DNA from: Bacteroidota bacterium
GTDB lineage: Bacteria > Pseudomonadota > Alphaproteobacteria > Puniceispirillales > Puniceispirillaceae
Direction: 5' to 3'
DNA: 13,094 bases
Assembly: GCA_009936825.1 (NCBI GenBank)
Contig: JAACDV010000251.1
Location: 1 to 13,094 of the forward strand
The notes under the pieces were generated by a model. It saw nothing but the letters and a program-made list of their open reading frames with translations, was not told where the DNA came from and did no database searches. Position numbers and translations under genes: made by a program. Shown piece by piece: positions 6,390-13,094 of this stretch (its first letter is position 1; each line of letters begins with the position of its first letter).

Positions 6390-7928
6390 ATGTCGATAAA
6401 TAAACCGGCAATTTGGCAATTGTCGGGACATGTATTGGCGGGAATGGTCGCCTCCTTGTGCTTGCCGCCATTTGGGCTAGTGCCGTTGATTGCCGCTTTA
6501 TCATGGCCGGCGCTAGGCATTGCCCGCGCCCGCTCATCCCTGTCAGCTGCCCGCATCGGTGCGGCGGCTGGTTTCGGCTGGTTTCTGGCGTCAACTTGGT
6601 GGATTTCGCTTTCGCTATTTGCCAGTAACGAAGGGTATTGGCCGGTTTTACCTTTTGCTGTTTTTGGAATTCCTGCGCTGTTAATGCTGTTCTGGATTCC
6701 GGCCGCGCTGCTGGCGCGCCGTTGTGGTGTTTATCCTGCTAGCCGGCTTGTATGGTTTTTGGGTTTGTTGACCCTGTGCGAATGGGGTCGCGGATATATC
6801 GCCACCGGTTTTCCTTGGAACGCGCCGGGATATCTATTTTCTGCGCATATCTCTCTTCTTCAATCCGCCAGTGTTCTGGGGCTATTTGGGCTGACCTTGG
6901 TGGCGCTGGCATTTGCCCTTGTTCCGGCTTTCTGGGTGGTCGGATGGCGCAAATCTGCTGCGATGATCTTACTTGTGCTGCCGTTGATGGCGGTTGCTGG
7001 ACATATCCGGTTGACGGATCTGCCAGCATCCGAAGGTGCATCGGAGGCCAATAAGCCGAAATGGGTGCGGCTGGTTCAGCCTATGGTTGCACAGGATGAA
7101 AAATGGAATAAACAACGCCGCCCAGAGCATCTGGCAACATTGCAATCATTGTCGCGGGATAGCATGCCGGTGCCACAATTGGTCATTTGGCCCGAATCAG
7201 CTTTTGCCGGACTTTTGAACGACGAAGCCGATTTGTTAAGCGAGACGGTATGGTCAACGCTTCCTTTTGACGGGTGGCTGATTTCCGGCGTTCCGAGGCT
7301 GGATTCCCAATCGCGGCTTTTCAATTCTGCCGCGCTGATCCGCGCAAACGGCAAGATTGAAATGCTTTATGACAAGCGCCGCCTTGTGCCTTTTGGGGAG
7401 TTTGTTCCCTTTCGCGATTTTCTGCCTTTTGCCGATATTATCGCCGGACCAACGGATTTTTCTGCGGGTGCCAAAAACGCCATTTTTTCGGTTTCGGGTT
7501 ATGGCAGGATCCAGATGTTGATTTGCTATGAGGCCATTTTTCCGGGGGTTGCCGCCGGTCCCGGTCCGCGCCCCGACATACTGGTTAACATTACCAATGA
7601 TGGCTGGTTTGGGGACAGCCCCGGCCCTTGGCAGCATTTGGCACAAGCGCGAATGCGGGCAGTTGAAGAAGGTATTCCGATGGTCAGGGTTGCAAATACC
7701 GGTGTGAGTGCTGCTTTTGATGGAGCCGGGCGCCAGCTAGCGATGATTGGTCTTGGCGAGCAGGGGTTTATTGATGTTGACATACCGCCGCCGCTGGAGG
7801 TGACGATCTATGCTGAATTACAACAGTTAATTTTGATTTTAATTTTGTTCTTTATGTTGATAATGATCGTCAGCCTTGACCGGAGATTCGTATTGAGGCA
7901 GAAGAATCGCGCTTTGTTGGAGGATTAA
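6390..7928 (+). CDS. lnt: Apolipoprotein N-acyltransferase Lnt
   Basis: Lnt is an inner-membrane enzyme that adds the third acyl chain to the N-terminal cysteine of lipoproteins, using phospholipid as donor and acting on the periplasmic face. The 512-residue protein has about six hydrophobic segments in the first ~215 residues, then a nitrilase-fold domain, then a final membrane helix (about 470-495). The catalytic triad is visible: Glu269 in WPESAF, Lys329 in YDKRRLVPFGEF, and Cys379 in LICYEAIFPG. NITNDGWFGDSPGPWQH is also highly conserved. Length matches the family. The gene follows corC after 6 bp with no clear Shine-Dalgarno and ends directly against metK, so it belongs to the same transcript. 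Confidence 0.97.
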   Translation: MSINKPAIWQLSGHVLAGMVASLCLPPFGLVPLIAALSWPALGIARARSSLSAARIGAAAGFGWFLASTWWISLSLFASNEGYWPVLPFAVFGIPALLMLFWIPAALLARRCGVYPASRLVWFLGLLTLCEWGRGYIATGFPWNAPGYLFSAHISLLQSASVLGLFGLTLVALAFALVPAFWVVGWRKSAAMILLVLPLMAVAGHIRLTDLPASEGASEANKPKWVRLVQPMVAQDEKWNKQRRPEHLATLQSLSRDSMPVPQLVIWPESAFAGLLNDEADLLSETVWSTLPFDGWLISGVPRLDSQSRLFNSAALIRANGKIEMLYDKRRLVPFGEFVPFRDFLPFADIIAGPTDFSAGAKNAIFSVSGYGRIQMLICYEAIFPGVAAGPGPRPDILVNITNDGWFGDSPGPWQHLAQARMRAVEEGIPMVRVANTGVSAAFDGAGRQLAMIGLGEQGFIDVDIPPPLEVTIYAELQQLILILILFFMLIMIVSLDRRFVLRQKNRALLED

Positions 7929-9107
7929 ATGCCCTATCTTTTCACCTCAGAATCAGTGTCGGAAGGCCATCCGGATAAGGTCTGTGACCGTATTTCAGAC
8001 ACCGTGCTTGATCTGTTTCTCTCAAATCATGCTGAATCCCGTGTTGCTTGTGAGACTTTTGCTACAACGAACCGCGTGATTATCGGCGGCGAAGTTCGTG
8101 CGCCCAAAGACATGATGCCGGGAATTATGGAGGCAATCGAAAGCGCGGTGCGCGCTGCCGTAGCCGATATTGGTTATGAGCAGGAAAAATTCCATCATGC
8201 GCATTTTGAATTTCAGAATTACCTGCATGAACAGTCAACCGACATTGCCATGGGTGTGGATGGCGATGACAAAAAGGAAGAAGGCGCAGGCGATCAGGGA
8301 CTTATGTTCGGTTTTGCCTGCCGCGAAACTGATGTGTTGATGCCGGCGGCGATCCACTACTCGCATCAGATTCTACAGCGACTTGCGGCCATCCGTAAAG
8401 CGGACGCTGATTCCATTCTTGGCCCGGACTCGAAAAGCCAGATCACGCTTGTCTATGATGATAACGGCAATCCAACCGGGGCGCATAAGGTTGTTCTTTC
8501 AACCCAACATGCCCAAGGTGCCACGCAGTCCGATATTCGCAATCTGGTAACCCCAGTTATTGCTGATATTCTGCCTGAGGGATGGATGGTTGGCGCGGAT
8601 GATCTGTTGGTGAACCCGACTGGCAATTTTGTCATTGGTGGGCCTGATGGCGATGCCGGTCTGACAGGACGCAAAATCATTGTTGATACTTATGGTGGTG
8701 CGGCCCCGCATGGTGGCGGCGCTTTTTCTGGTAAAGACCCGACAAAAGTTGACCGGTCCGCCGCCTATGCCGCGCGCTATCTGGCAAAGAATGTCATCGC
8801 CTCTGGTCTTGCGGATCGGTGCACTATCCAGATTGCCTATGCGATCGGTGTGGCCGAGCCGGTTTCGGTTTATGCTAATACGCATGGCACGGGCAAGGTT
8901 GGCGACAAGATGCTAGAGGCCGCGTTGACAACACTTATGCCGCTGACCCCGGGTAATATCCGTAAACATCTTGGTCTGAATAATCCGATTTATGCAGCTA
9001 CTGCCGCTTATGGTCATTTTGGCCGAATAGCGGGTGAGGCTGGTCCCGGATCATTCAGCTGGGAGGCTACCGATCTTGCCGATGCGTTGGTGGCGGCGAT
9101 AGAGTGA
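7929..9107 (+). CDS. metK: S-adenosylmethionine synthetase MetK
   Basis: MetK makes S-adenosylmethionine from methionine and ATP with release of phosphate and pyrophosphate; it is a cytoplasmic tetramer needing Mg2+ and K+. The 392-residue product shows [14 protein letters not shown] near the N-terminus (residues 11-24), the signature GAGDQG at 119-124, the glycine-rich GGGAFSGKD at 262-270, and [15 protein letters not shown] just before it. Length is normal. The ATG follows the lnt stop with no gap, preceded by a strong GGAGG (7919-7923), five bases upstream. Because metK starts inside the operon there is no room for a SAM-responsive leader RNA directly before it. Its product is used by MiaB and TrmB in the same window, a sensible functional link though not proof of joint regulation. 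Confidence 0.98.
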   Translation: MPYLFTSESVSEGHPDKVCDRISDTVLDLFLSNHAESRVACETFATTNRVIIGGEVRAPKDMMPGIMEAIESAVRAAVADIGYEQEKFHHAHFEFQNYLHEQSTDIAMGVDGDDKKEEGAGDQGLMFGFACRETDVLMPAAIHYSHQILQRLAAIRKADADSILGPDSKSQITLVYDDNGNPTGAHKVVLSTQHAQGATQSDIRNLVTPVIADILPEGWMVGADDLLVNPTGNFVIGGPDGDAGLTGRKIIVDTYGGAAPHGGGAFSGKDPTKVDRSAAYAARYLAKNVIASGLADRCTIQIAYAIGVAEPVSVYANTHGTGKVGDKMLEAALTTLMPLTPGNIRKHLGLNNPIYAATAAYGHFGRIAGEAGPGSFSWEATDLADALVAAIE

Positions 9108-9125
9108 AACGCACCTTAGGCACTG

Positions 9126-9188
9126 GAATTTAGCCAAGTTTGAATTTGGCCAAGTTGGGGCTTCTGATCGTTGAGGCTTCTGATTACA
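9126..9188 (+). repeat. Two adjacent pairs of 16-bp imperfect tandem repeats in the metK-trmB spacer
   Basis: The first pair is GAATTTAGCCAAGTTT (9126-9141) and GAATTTGGCCAAGTTG (9142-9157), 14 of 16 identical. The second pair starts at 9157 and 9173 and shares GRGGCTTCTGAT (11 of 12). Both pairs have a 16-bp period. GCCAA (9133-9137) could pair with TTGGC (9146-9150). The spacer (9108-9214) contains no ORF, no T-run terminator and no clear promoter. Confidence 0.7.
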
Positions 9189-9214
9189 GCCAAGCGTAAA
9201 TCGGATGATGTGTC

Positions 9215-9889
9215 ATGCAGGGTGAAAAGCCGCAATTTTTTGGTCGGCGCAAGGGGCGTCGGTTGCGGCGCTCTATGCAGGATTTGCTGGAGACGCGTCT
9301 TCCCCAGTTGCGCATTGACCGACAGGCACCGGTTGCCAGCCAGTTCACCCACCGGCCCGCTGATCTGTTTCTGGAAATCGGTTTTGGTGGCGGTGAGAAT
9401 CTTGCTGCAATGGCCGCGGCAAATCCGCAGGCAGGTTTTATTGGCGCCGAGCCTTTCGTCAATGGTGTTGCCAGCCTCGTTCGCCACATCGAAGACATGT
9501 CGATCACCAACATAAGAGTGTGGGATGATGATGTGCGCCTGATCCTTGGCGGGATGTCTGATGCGGATCTTGCGGGTGCCTATGTGCTGTTTCCGGATCC
9601 CTGGCCCAAACGGCGTCATTCGGCGCGGCGCATTCTGCAACCGGCGGTGCTGGATGAATTGGCACGACTTATCCGGCCAAAGGGGCGTCTTGTTCTGGCA
9701 AGCGATCATGCGGTGGCGGAAAGCTGGCTTTTGCAAGCGGCGATGGCGCATCCGGCTTTTACGTGGAGCGCGCGTGGCCCGGCTGACTGGCGCACCCGCC
9801 CGGATGATCTTGGCGCAACCCGCTATATGAAAAAAGCCGAACGTGAGGACCGTGTACCATCATGGTTCATTTTTGACCGACACTCTTGA
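9215..9889 (+). CDS. trmB: tRNA (guanine-N7-)-methyltransferase TrmB
   Basis: TrmB methylates G46 in the variable loop of tRNAs using S-adenosylmethionine. The 224-residue protein has a basic N-terminus containing GRRKGRRLR (residues 10-18), the SAM-binding motif LEIGFGGGEN (53-62) with Glu54, an acidic Glu79 after the second strand (GAEPF), the family hallmark FPDPWPKRRH (126-135), and the C-terminal TRYMKKAERED-type region (ATRYMKKAE). Length is normal. ATG 9215 is forced by an in-frame TGA at 9206-9208; only a weak CGGA lies upstream. The metK-trmB-rimP order is typical of alphaproteobacteria. A terminator follows at 9954, beyond a new promoter, so trmB reads either alone or with metK. Confidence 0.96.
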   Translation: MQGEKPQFFGRRKGRRLRRSMQDLLETRLPQLRIDRQAPVASQFTHRPADLFLEIGFGGGENLAAMAAANPQAGFIGAEPFVNGVASLVRHIEDMSITNIRVWDDDVRLILGGMSDADLAGAYVLFPDPWPKRRHSARRILQPAVLDELARLIRPKGRLVLASDHAVAESWLLQAAMAHPAFTWSARGPADWRTRPDDLGATRYMKKAEREDRVPSWFIFDRHS

Positions 9890-9893
9890 GGGC

Positions 9894-9922
9894 TTGCCTT
9901 TCGCCGCGTCGCGCATTATACT
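9894..9922 (+). promoter_or_regulatory. Sigma-70-type promoter for the rimP-nusA-ylxR-infB operon
   Basis: TTGCCT (9894-9899, inside the alphaproteobacterial-style CTTGCC) is separated by exactly 17 bp from TATACT (9917-9922), a 5/6 match to the -10 consensus. It begins five bases after the trmB stop. The predicted start is near 9929, giving a leader of about 145 nt before rimP. This is the best promoter match I see in the window; a free-standing TATAAT at 9983-9988 lacks a -35. Confidence 0.65.
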
Positions 9923-9953
9923 CCGTCTCATAAACATACTGTCGAATATGACG

Positions 9954-9976
9954 GTGGGCCGCGAGCCCACTTTTTT
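9954..9976 (+). terminator. Intrinsic terminator, either ending trmB transcripts or acting as an attenuator in the rimP-nusA leader
   Basis: GTGGGC (9954-9959) pairs perfectly with GCCCAC (9965-9970) across a CGCGA loop and is followed at once by six T (9971-9976). This is a textbook Rho-independent terminator. It lies 65 bp after the trmB stop but also about 30 nt after the predicted start of the rimP promoter, so it would stop most operon transcripts near +48 unless read through. Confidence 0.82.
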
Positions 9977-9992
9977 ATTGCCTATAATAATT

Positions 9993-10043
9993 GGCCTAAA
10001 TGATCATCTGGCCTAGATAATCACTTGAATTAAATGATCACAT
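9993..10043 (+). repeat. Three 17-bp imperfect tandem repeats in the rimP leader
   Basis: Units at 9993-10009, 10010-10026 and 10027-10043 follow one another without gaps. Units 1 and 2 match at 13 of 17 positions, units 1 and 3 at 12 of 17; the shared core is TAAATGATCA, exact in units 1 and 3. They lie between the terminator and the rimP start. No ORF is present here. Confidence 0.7.
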
Positions 10044-10074
10044 GGAAACCGGATAAGGGACGGGCTGGAACGCA

Positions 10075-10563
10075 GTGGTAGAATCACGGGTCAGTCAAAT
10101 TGTTGAAAACGCGGTAACCGATCTCGGATTCCGTCTTGTCAGGGTACTTTATTCGGGCGCCAATAGTGGCCGCAGCCAGTTGCAGATCATGGCTGAGCCG
10201 GTTGAAGAGCGCGAAATGACGGTTCAGGATTGCGAAATGCTGAGCCGGCAGGTGGCGGCGCTCCTTGATGTGGATGATCCAATTTCGGATGCCTATACGT
10301 TGGAAGTGAGTTCGCCCGGAATAGATCGTCCGCTGACGCGCCTTGAAGATTACAGTCGGTTCGCCGGTGAGCTTGCCAAGGTAACGCTTCGTGTGATGCA
10401 GGATGGCCGCCGCCGCTTTAATGGCAGACTTGGCGGTCTGGATGAAGAGGGACGCGTGGTTCTGGAAACAAGCTTTGGCCAGTTTGCTTTTGCCTTTGAC
10501 GAAATTGATTCCGGACGAATTGATCCGTCAGAAATTTTGAATCGCCAAACCAAAGACAAATAG
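10075..10563 (+). CDS. rimP: Ribosome maturation factor RimP
   Basis: RimP binds the free 30S subunit and is needed for its maturation, notably assembly around uS12. The 162-residue product has the two-domain family layout: an N-terminal alpha/beta domain with DLGFRLVRV (17-25) and the signature YTLEVSSPGIDRPL (about 79-92), then a small beta-barrel with FNGRLGGLDEEGRVVLET (about 115-132). The GTG at 10075 is the only plausible start, because TAA lies in frame at 10054-10056 and no ATG intervenes; an AAGGGA at 10055-10060 is rather far upstream. A non-ATG start is a mild brake on translation. It is the first gene of the rimP-nusA-ylxR-infB operon and sits behind the promoter-terminator leader. 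Confidence 0.95.
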   Translation: MVESRVSQIVENAVTDLGFRLVRVLYSGANSGRSQLQIMAEPVEEREMTVQDCEMLSRQVAALLDVDDPISDAYTLEVSSPGIDRPLTRLEDYSRFAGELAKVTLRVMQDGRRRFNGRLGGLDEEGRVVLETSFGQFAFAFDEIDSGRIDPSEILNRQTKDK

Positions 10564-10651
10564 AATACCTCCAAGACCATTAACACTATAAGTGGTCAGA
10601 AGTTTAAGAAGTTAAGCAGATTTGAACCAGCAGAGAAGCAGGTGAGATAAA

Positions 10652-12205
10652 ATGGATACTTCATCGATACCGGGTCTTGAATTGATCCAAGTTGCGGATG
10701 TTGTTGCGCGCGAGAAATCCATCGATCGCGAAGAAGTGATGGTGGCAATGGAAGAGGCGATCCAAAAAGCCGGTCGCGCTAAATACGGCCTAGATCGCGA
10801 TATTCGCGCGATGATCGACCGTAAATCAGGCACAATTACGCTGGAACGCTGGATTGAAGTCGTCGAAGAGGTCGAAGACGACGCAACCCAGATGACAGTT
10901 GATGAAGGCACCAAGCAATCACCGCCGCTGGCCGTTGGTGAGTTCTGGCGTCAATCATTGCCGCCTATCGAATTTGGCCGGATTGCTGCGCAGACCGCAA
11001 AACAGGTTATCTCACAAAAAGTACGCGATGCTGAACGCGCGCGTCAGTTTGAGGAATATAAGCACCGGATTGGCGAGATCGTTGTTGGAACGGTCAAGCG
11101 CGCCGAAAGCTATTCAATTACCGTTGATCTTGGCCGTGCCGAAGCCGTTATCCGCCGCGAAGAAATGATTCCGCGCGAAAATCTGCGTCAAGGAGACCGG
11201 GTGCGCGCCTATATCATAGACGTTCGCGAAGAGCCGCGCGGCCCACAGATTTTCCTGTCGCGGGCATGTAACGAATTCATGGCAAAACTGTTCACGCAGG
11301 AAGTGCCGGAAATTTATGACGGCATTATTGAAATCAAAGGCGTTGCCCGTGAAGCTGGCAGTCGCGCCAAGATTACCGTTCTCTCCAACGATCCAAGCAT
11401 TGATCCGGTCGGTGCCTGTGTTGGTATGCGCGGCAGCCGTGTGCAGGCAGTGGTTGGTGAGTTGCAGGGTGAAAAAGTCGAGATTATTCCCTATACCGAG
11501 GACCCGGCTTCTTTTGTGGTGAATGCATTGGCCCCGGCCGAAGTTGCTAAGGTGGTGATGGATGAAGTCGCCAAACGGATGGAGGTTGTTGTTCCCGATG
11601 ATCAGCTTAGCCTTGCCATTGGGCGCCGCGGACAGAATGTCCGGCTGGCATCACAATTGTCCGGTTGGTACATTGATATTCTGACCGAGGCTGAAGAATC
11701 TGAGCGCCGCCAAGAAGAATTCCGTACCCGGTCAACGGGCTTTATTGAAGCGCTGAACATCGATGATGTAATCGCGCATCTGCTGGTGGCTGAAGGGTTT
11801 ATTCTGCCTGAAGAAATTGCTGAAACACCAATCGAAGAGCTCGCTGCCATTCAAGGCTTTGATGAAGGCATTGCCGAAGAGTTGCAAACCCGCGCCGTCG
11901 AATTTGTCGAGCGTGAAGCCGAGCGCATCAACGAGGCACTGAACACGTTAAAAGTATCGGAAGATCTGCGGAATTTCGAATATATCAGCCTTGGCATGAT
12001 GCTAAAGCTTGCTGAAAGCGGCGTTCTGACACTTGATGATCTTGCCGACCTCGATAATGAGGAGCTTGTTGAGATGTTGTCGGAGCACGGGCTGGAAGAC
12101 GATACAGAAGCCGGTGATATCATCATGGCGGCAAGGGCACACTGGTTTGCGGACGAAGAACAGGCAGCAGAAGAGACGCCTGATTCTAACGCCGACGCCA
12201 GCTAG
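10652..12205 (+). CDS. nusA: Transcription termination/antitermination protein NusA
   Basis: NusA binds RNA polymerase and nascent RNA, prolonging pauses, promoting hairpin-dependent termination and taking part in rRNA antitermination. Domain order in the 517 residues is standard: polymerase-binding N-terminal domain (about 1-128, with VAREKSIDREEVMVAMEEAI at 18-37), S1 domain (about 138-205), KH1 with GMRG at 258-261, KH2 with GRRG at 324-327, and two C-terminal acidic repeat / helix-hairpin-helix domains (about 368-430 and 443-500), followed by an acidic tail. The AR repeats are typical of proteobacterial NusA. AGGTGA (10640-10645) lies six bases before ATG 10652. The 88-bp gap from rimP holds a weak GACCA/TGGTC inverted repeat (10575-10597) and a 9-bp tandem repeat (10599-10616) but no terminator, so the operon continues. 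Confidence 0.98.
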   Translation: MDTSSIPGLELIQVADVVAREKSIDREEVMVAMEEAIQKAGRAKYGLDRDIRAMIDRKSGTITLERWIEVVEEVEDDATQMTVDEGTKQSPPLAVGEFWRQSLPPIEFGRIAAQTAKQVISQKVRDAERARQFEEYKHRIGEIVVGTVKRAESYSITVDLGRAEAVIRREEMIPRENLRQGDRVRAYIIDVREEPRGPQIFLSRACNEFMAKLFTQEVPEIYDGIIEIKGVAREAGSRAKITVLSNDPSIDPVGACVGMRGSRVQAVVGELQGEKVEIIPYTEDPASFVVNALAPAEVAKVVMDEVAKRMEVVVPDDQLSLAIGRRGQNVRLASQLSGWYIDILTEAEESERRQEEFRTRSTGFIEALNIDDVIAHLLVAEGFILPEEIAETPIEELAAIQGFDEGIAEELQTRAVEFVEREAERINEALNTLKVSEDLRNFEYISLGMMLKLAESGVLTLDDLADLDNEELVEMLSEHGLEDDTEAGDIIMAARAHWFADEEQAAEETPDSNADAS

Positions 12206-12211
12206 TGCGAT

Positions 12212-12805
12212 GTGGCGAGAGCACCAATGGGCGAGCGCACCTGCATTGTCACCGGACAAAACCTGCCGCGTGACCAGCTAATCCGGATCGTTGCAAATCC
12301 GGACGGGTTTGCTGTTGCTGACCTCGCTGAAAAATTGCCGGGTCGCGGTGTGTGGGTCTCGAACGACGCCGGTGCTGTGCGGCGGGCCGATAGTAAAGGC
12401 CTGTTCAAACGGTCCATCGATGCAAGCTTTCGTGATATAGAAAATGATATTTCAATGATCGCTGTGCTGATGCGCAAACGCGCCCTGTCGCTTGCGGCGA
12501 TGGCGCGGCGGTCAGGTGCACTCATTGGCGGTGGCGGGAAACTGACGAGTGAAGGTGAGTTTGTCGGATTGCTAGCAGCGCCCGATGCATCGCAAAGAGA
12601 ACTTCGTAAATTAAGCACCAGAATTGAAGCGCGTTGGGTTAGCCAAATTCTGGACGCAACCGAGCTTGGCCAGATTTGTGGCAGGCCAAGCCTTGCTTTT
12701 GCCGCTATTCGTGGTGGTAAGAGCGCAAAACTTGCAGAAAATCTGAAGCATGAACTTGGCCGCCTAGAGGCCTTTTATGTGTCTTCGGGTTGTCATGCTG
12801 GGTGA
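12212..12805 (+). CDS. ylxR: YlxR (DUF448) RNA-binding protein with a C-terminal L7Ae-like region
   Basis: The first ~70 residues are a clear YlxR/DUF448 domain: ERTCIVTGQNLPRDQLIRIVA, NPDGFAVADLAEKLPGRGVWVS and the hallmark GRGVW at 44-48. Residues about 85-130 (KRALSLAAMARRSGALIGGGGKL) resemble an L7Ae/L30e-type RNA-binding domain, as found fused to YlxR in many alphaproteobacteria. The rest, to residue 197, I cannot assign. YlxR proteins sit between nusA and infB in most bacteria and bind RNA; a role in regulating RNase P has been proposed in the family. The start is uncertain between GTG 12212, six bases after the nusA stop, and in-frame ATG 12227; neither has a good Shine-Dalgarno. Tight spacing suggests coupling to nusA. 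Confidence 0.9.
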   Translation: MARAPMGERTCIVTGQNLPRDQLIRIVANPDGFAVADLAEKLPGRGVWVSNDAGAVRRADSKGLFKRSIDASFRDIENDISMIAVLMRKRALSLAAMARRSGALIGGGGKLTSEGEFVGLLAAPDASQRELRKLSTRIEARWVSQILDATELGQICGRPSLAFAAIRGGKSAKLAENLKHELGRLEAFYVSSGCHAG

Positions 12806-12820
12806 TACCGGTGTATCACC
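12801..12820 (+). other. Perfect 8-bp stem-loop over the ylxR stop codon
   Basis: GGTGATAC (12801-12808) and GTATCACC (12813-12820) are exact reverse complements around a CGGT loop. The stem includes the ylxR TGA (12803-12805). No T-run follows directly (the nearest, TTTTTT, is at 12854-12859), so it is not a usual terminator; an mRNA processing or stability element, or a protein-binding palindrome, are possibilities. The rest of the 90-bp spacer has a 10-bp-period GCATCA repeat (12860-12879) and the infB ribosome binding site. Confidence 0.5.
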
Positions 12821-12895
12821 GTTCGCAATATAGGCTGCGACGCTGTCAGGTGCTTTTTTGCATCATGCAGCATCAATAGCCAGGAAAGGTTTACT

Positions 12896-13094
12896 ATGAG
12901 TGACGATAGCGGCAAATCAAAGAAGCTCAGCCTGTCAGGCAACAAGCTGACACTTGGCGGCGTTGAAGCTGGTCAGATGCGCCCAAGCACGGCTGGAGCC
13001 GGTCGTCGTACTGTTCAGGTCGAGGTACGTCGTAAACGCGCGCCTGCCGCCCCACACCGCGCTGTAACACCACCAGCGGTTGAACCGGAAGAAA
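12896..13094 (+). CDS. infB: Translation initiation factor IF-2, N-terminal fragment (window edge)
   Basis: Open from ATG 12896 to the window end (66 full codons), so only the N-terminal region is present. It reads as a lysine-rich KKLSLSGNKLTLGG, then GQMRPSTAGAGRRTVQVEVRRKR, then an Ala/Pro-rich stretch. This matches the start of alphaproteobacterial IF-2 (the KxLTL...GQVRQSF...TVxVExxRKR pattern), and the position after nusA-ylxR fits. IF-2 is the GTPase that brings initiator fMet-tRNA to the 30S subunit; the GTPase domains are beyond the window and are not seen. AGGAAAGG (12882-12889) lies six bases before the ATG and supports this start. Confidence 0.9.
   Translation, partial: MSDDSGKSKKLSLSGNKLTLGGVEAGQMRPSTAGAGRRTVQVEVRRKRAPAAPHRAVTPPAVEPEE

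Noticed and set aside
9116..9751. Long minus-strand ORF (211 codons) opposite trmB
   Set aside because: It lies antisense to a clearly recognised TrmB, its product has no recognisable motifs and is rich in the His/Arg/Gln residues expected of an antisense shadow.
9983..9988. Perfect TATAAT after the terminator
   Set aside because: No -35 at 16-18 bp and no extended -10 TG; it falls in AT-rich repeat sequence and is kept only as an alternative to the 9894-9922 promoter.
10575..10597. GACCA/TGGTC inverted repeat in the rimP-nusA spacer
   Set aside because: The arms are only 5 bp, compete with an overlapping CACT/AGTG pairing, and no T-run follows; it is not distinguishable from chance.
10612..10914. 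Serine/arginine-rich minus-strand ORF over the start of nusA, and similar ones within nusA
   Set aside because: These are antisense shadows of the acidic NusA coding sequence; Ser/Arg-rich antisense frames are expected from Glu/Asp/Ala-rich genes.
12843..12859. Possible terminator ending in TTTTTT between ylxR and infB
   Set aside because: No adequate stem precedes the T-run, and the infB start with a good ribosome binding site follows, so a terminator here is not supported.
1..13094. Mobile element, CRISPR array, phage or defence system
   Set aside because: No transposase, integrase, terminal inverted repeats, regularly spaced repeats or nuclease/toxin genes were seen; codon use and gene order are uniform and typical of a core chromosomal region.

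Overview
The window looks like the chromosome of an alphaproteobacterium. It carries the RNA-modification, ribosome-maturation and translation block miaB-phoH-ybeY-corC-lnt-metK-trmB-rimP-nusA-ylxR-infB, in the order I know from that class. Base composition is close to even, codon use is uniform, and I see no insertion sequence, phage gene, CRISPR array, tRNA or rRNA. A SAR116/Puniceispirillum-like marine lineage would fit the moderate GC and compact spacing, but that is a low-confidence guess.

Layout. Positions 1-860 (minus strand) hold a secreted polysaccharide deacetylase-like protein whose C-terminus lies outside the window. It is divergent from everything else across a 151-bp spacer (861-1011) with a 9+4-bp inverted repeat. 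On the plus strand follow tsaB and rimI (1012-2309, overlapping), then a 98-bp spacer with a candidate promoter, then miaB, phoH, ybeY, corC, lnt and metK (2408-9107). ybeY/corC overlap and lnt/metK abut. After a 107-bp spacer of short tandem repeats comes trmB (9215-9889). A 185-bp spacer then carries the best promoter in the window, followed about 30 nt after its predicted start by an intrinsic terminator, and then rimP-nusA-ylxR-infB (10075 to the window end, infB truncated).

How the genes work together. tsaB serves the t6A37 tRNA modification, miaB the ms2i6A37 modification and trmB the m7G46 modification. ybeY and rimP act in rRNA processing and 30S maturation, and phoH is an RNA-associated ATPase often next to ybeY. 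nusA, ylxR and infB couple transcription to translation initiation. metK makes S-adenosylmethionine, consumed by miaB and trmB. corC and lnt are envelope genes conserved in this block.

The gene content is ordinary. The points worth a second look lie between the genes: the promoter-then-terminator leader in front of rimP-nusA; the absence of two regulators (fur/mur and an XRE-type gene) often embedded in this block; the palindrome upstream of tsaB; and a run of unrelated 9-17-bp imperfect tandem duplications in most spacers. I found no convincing undescribed multi-gene system.
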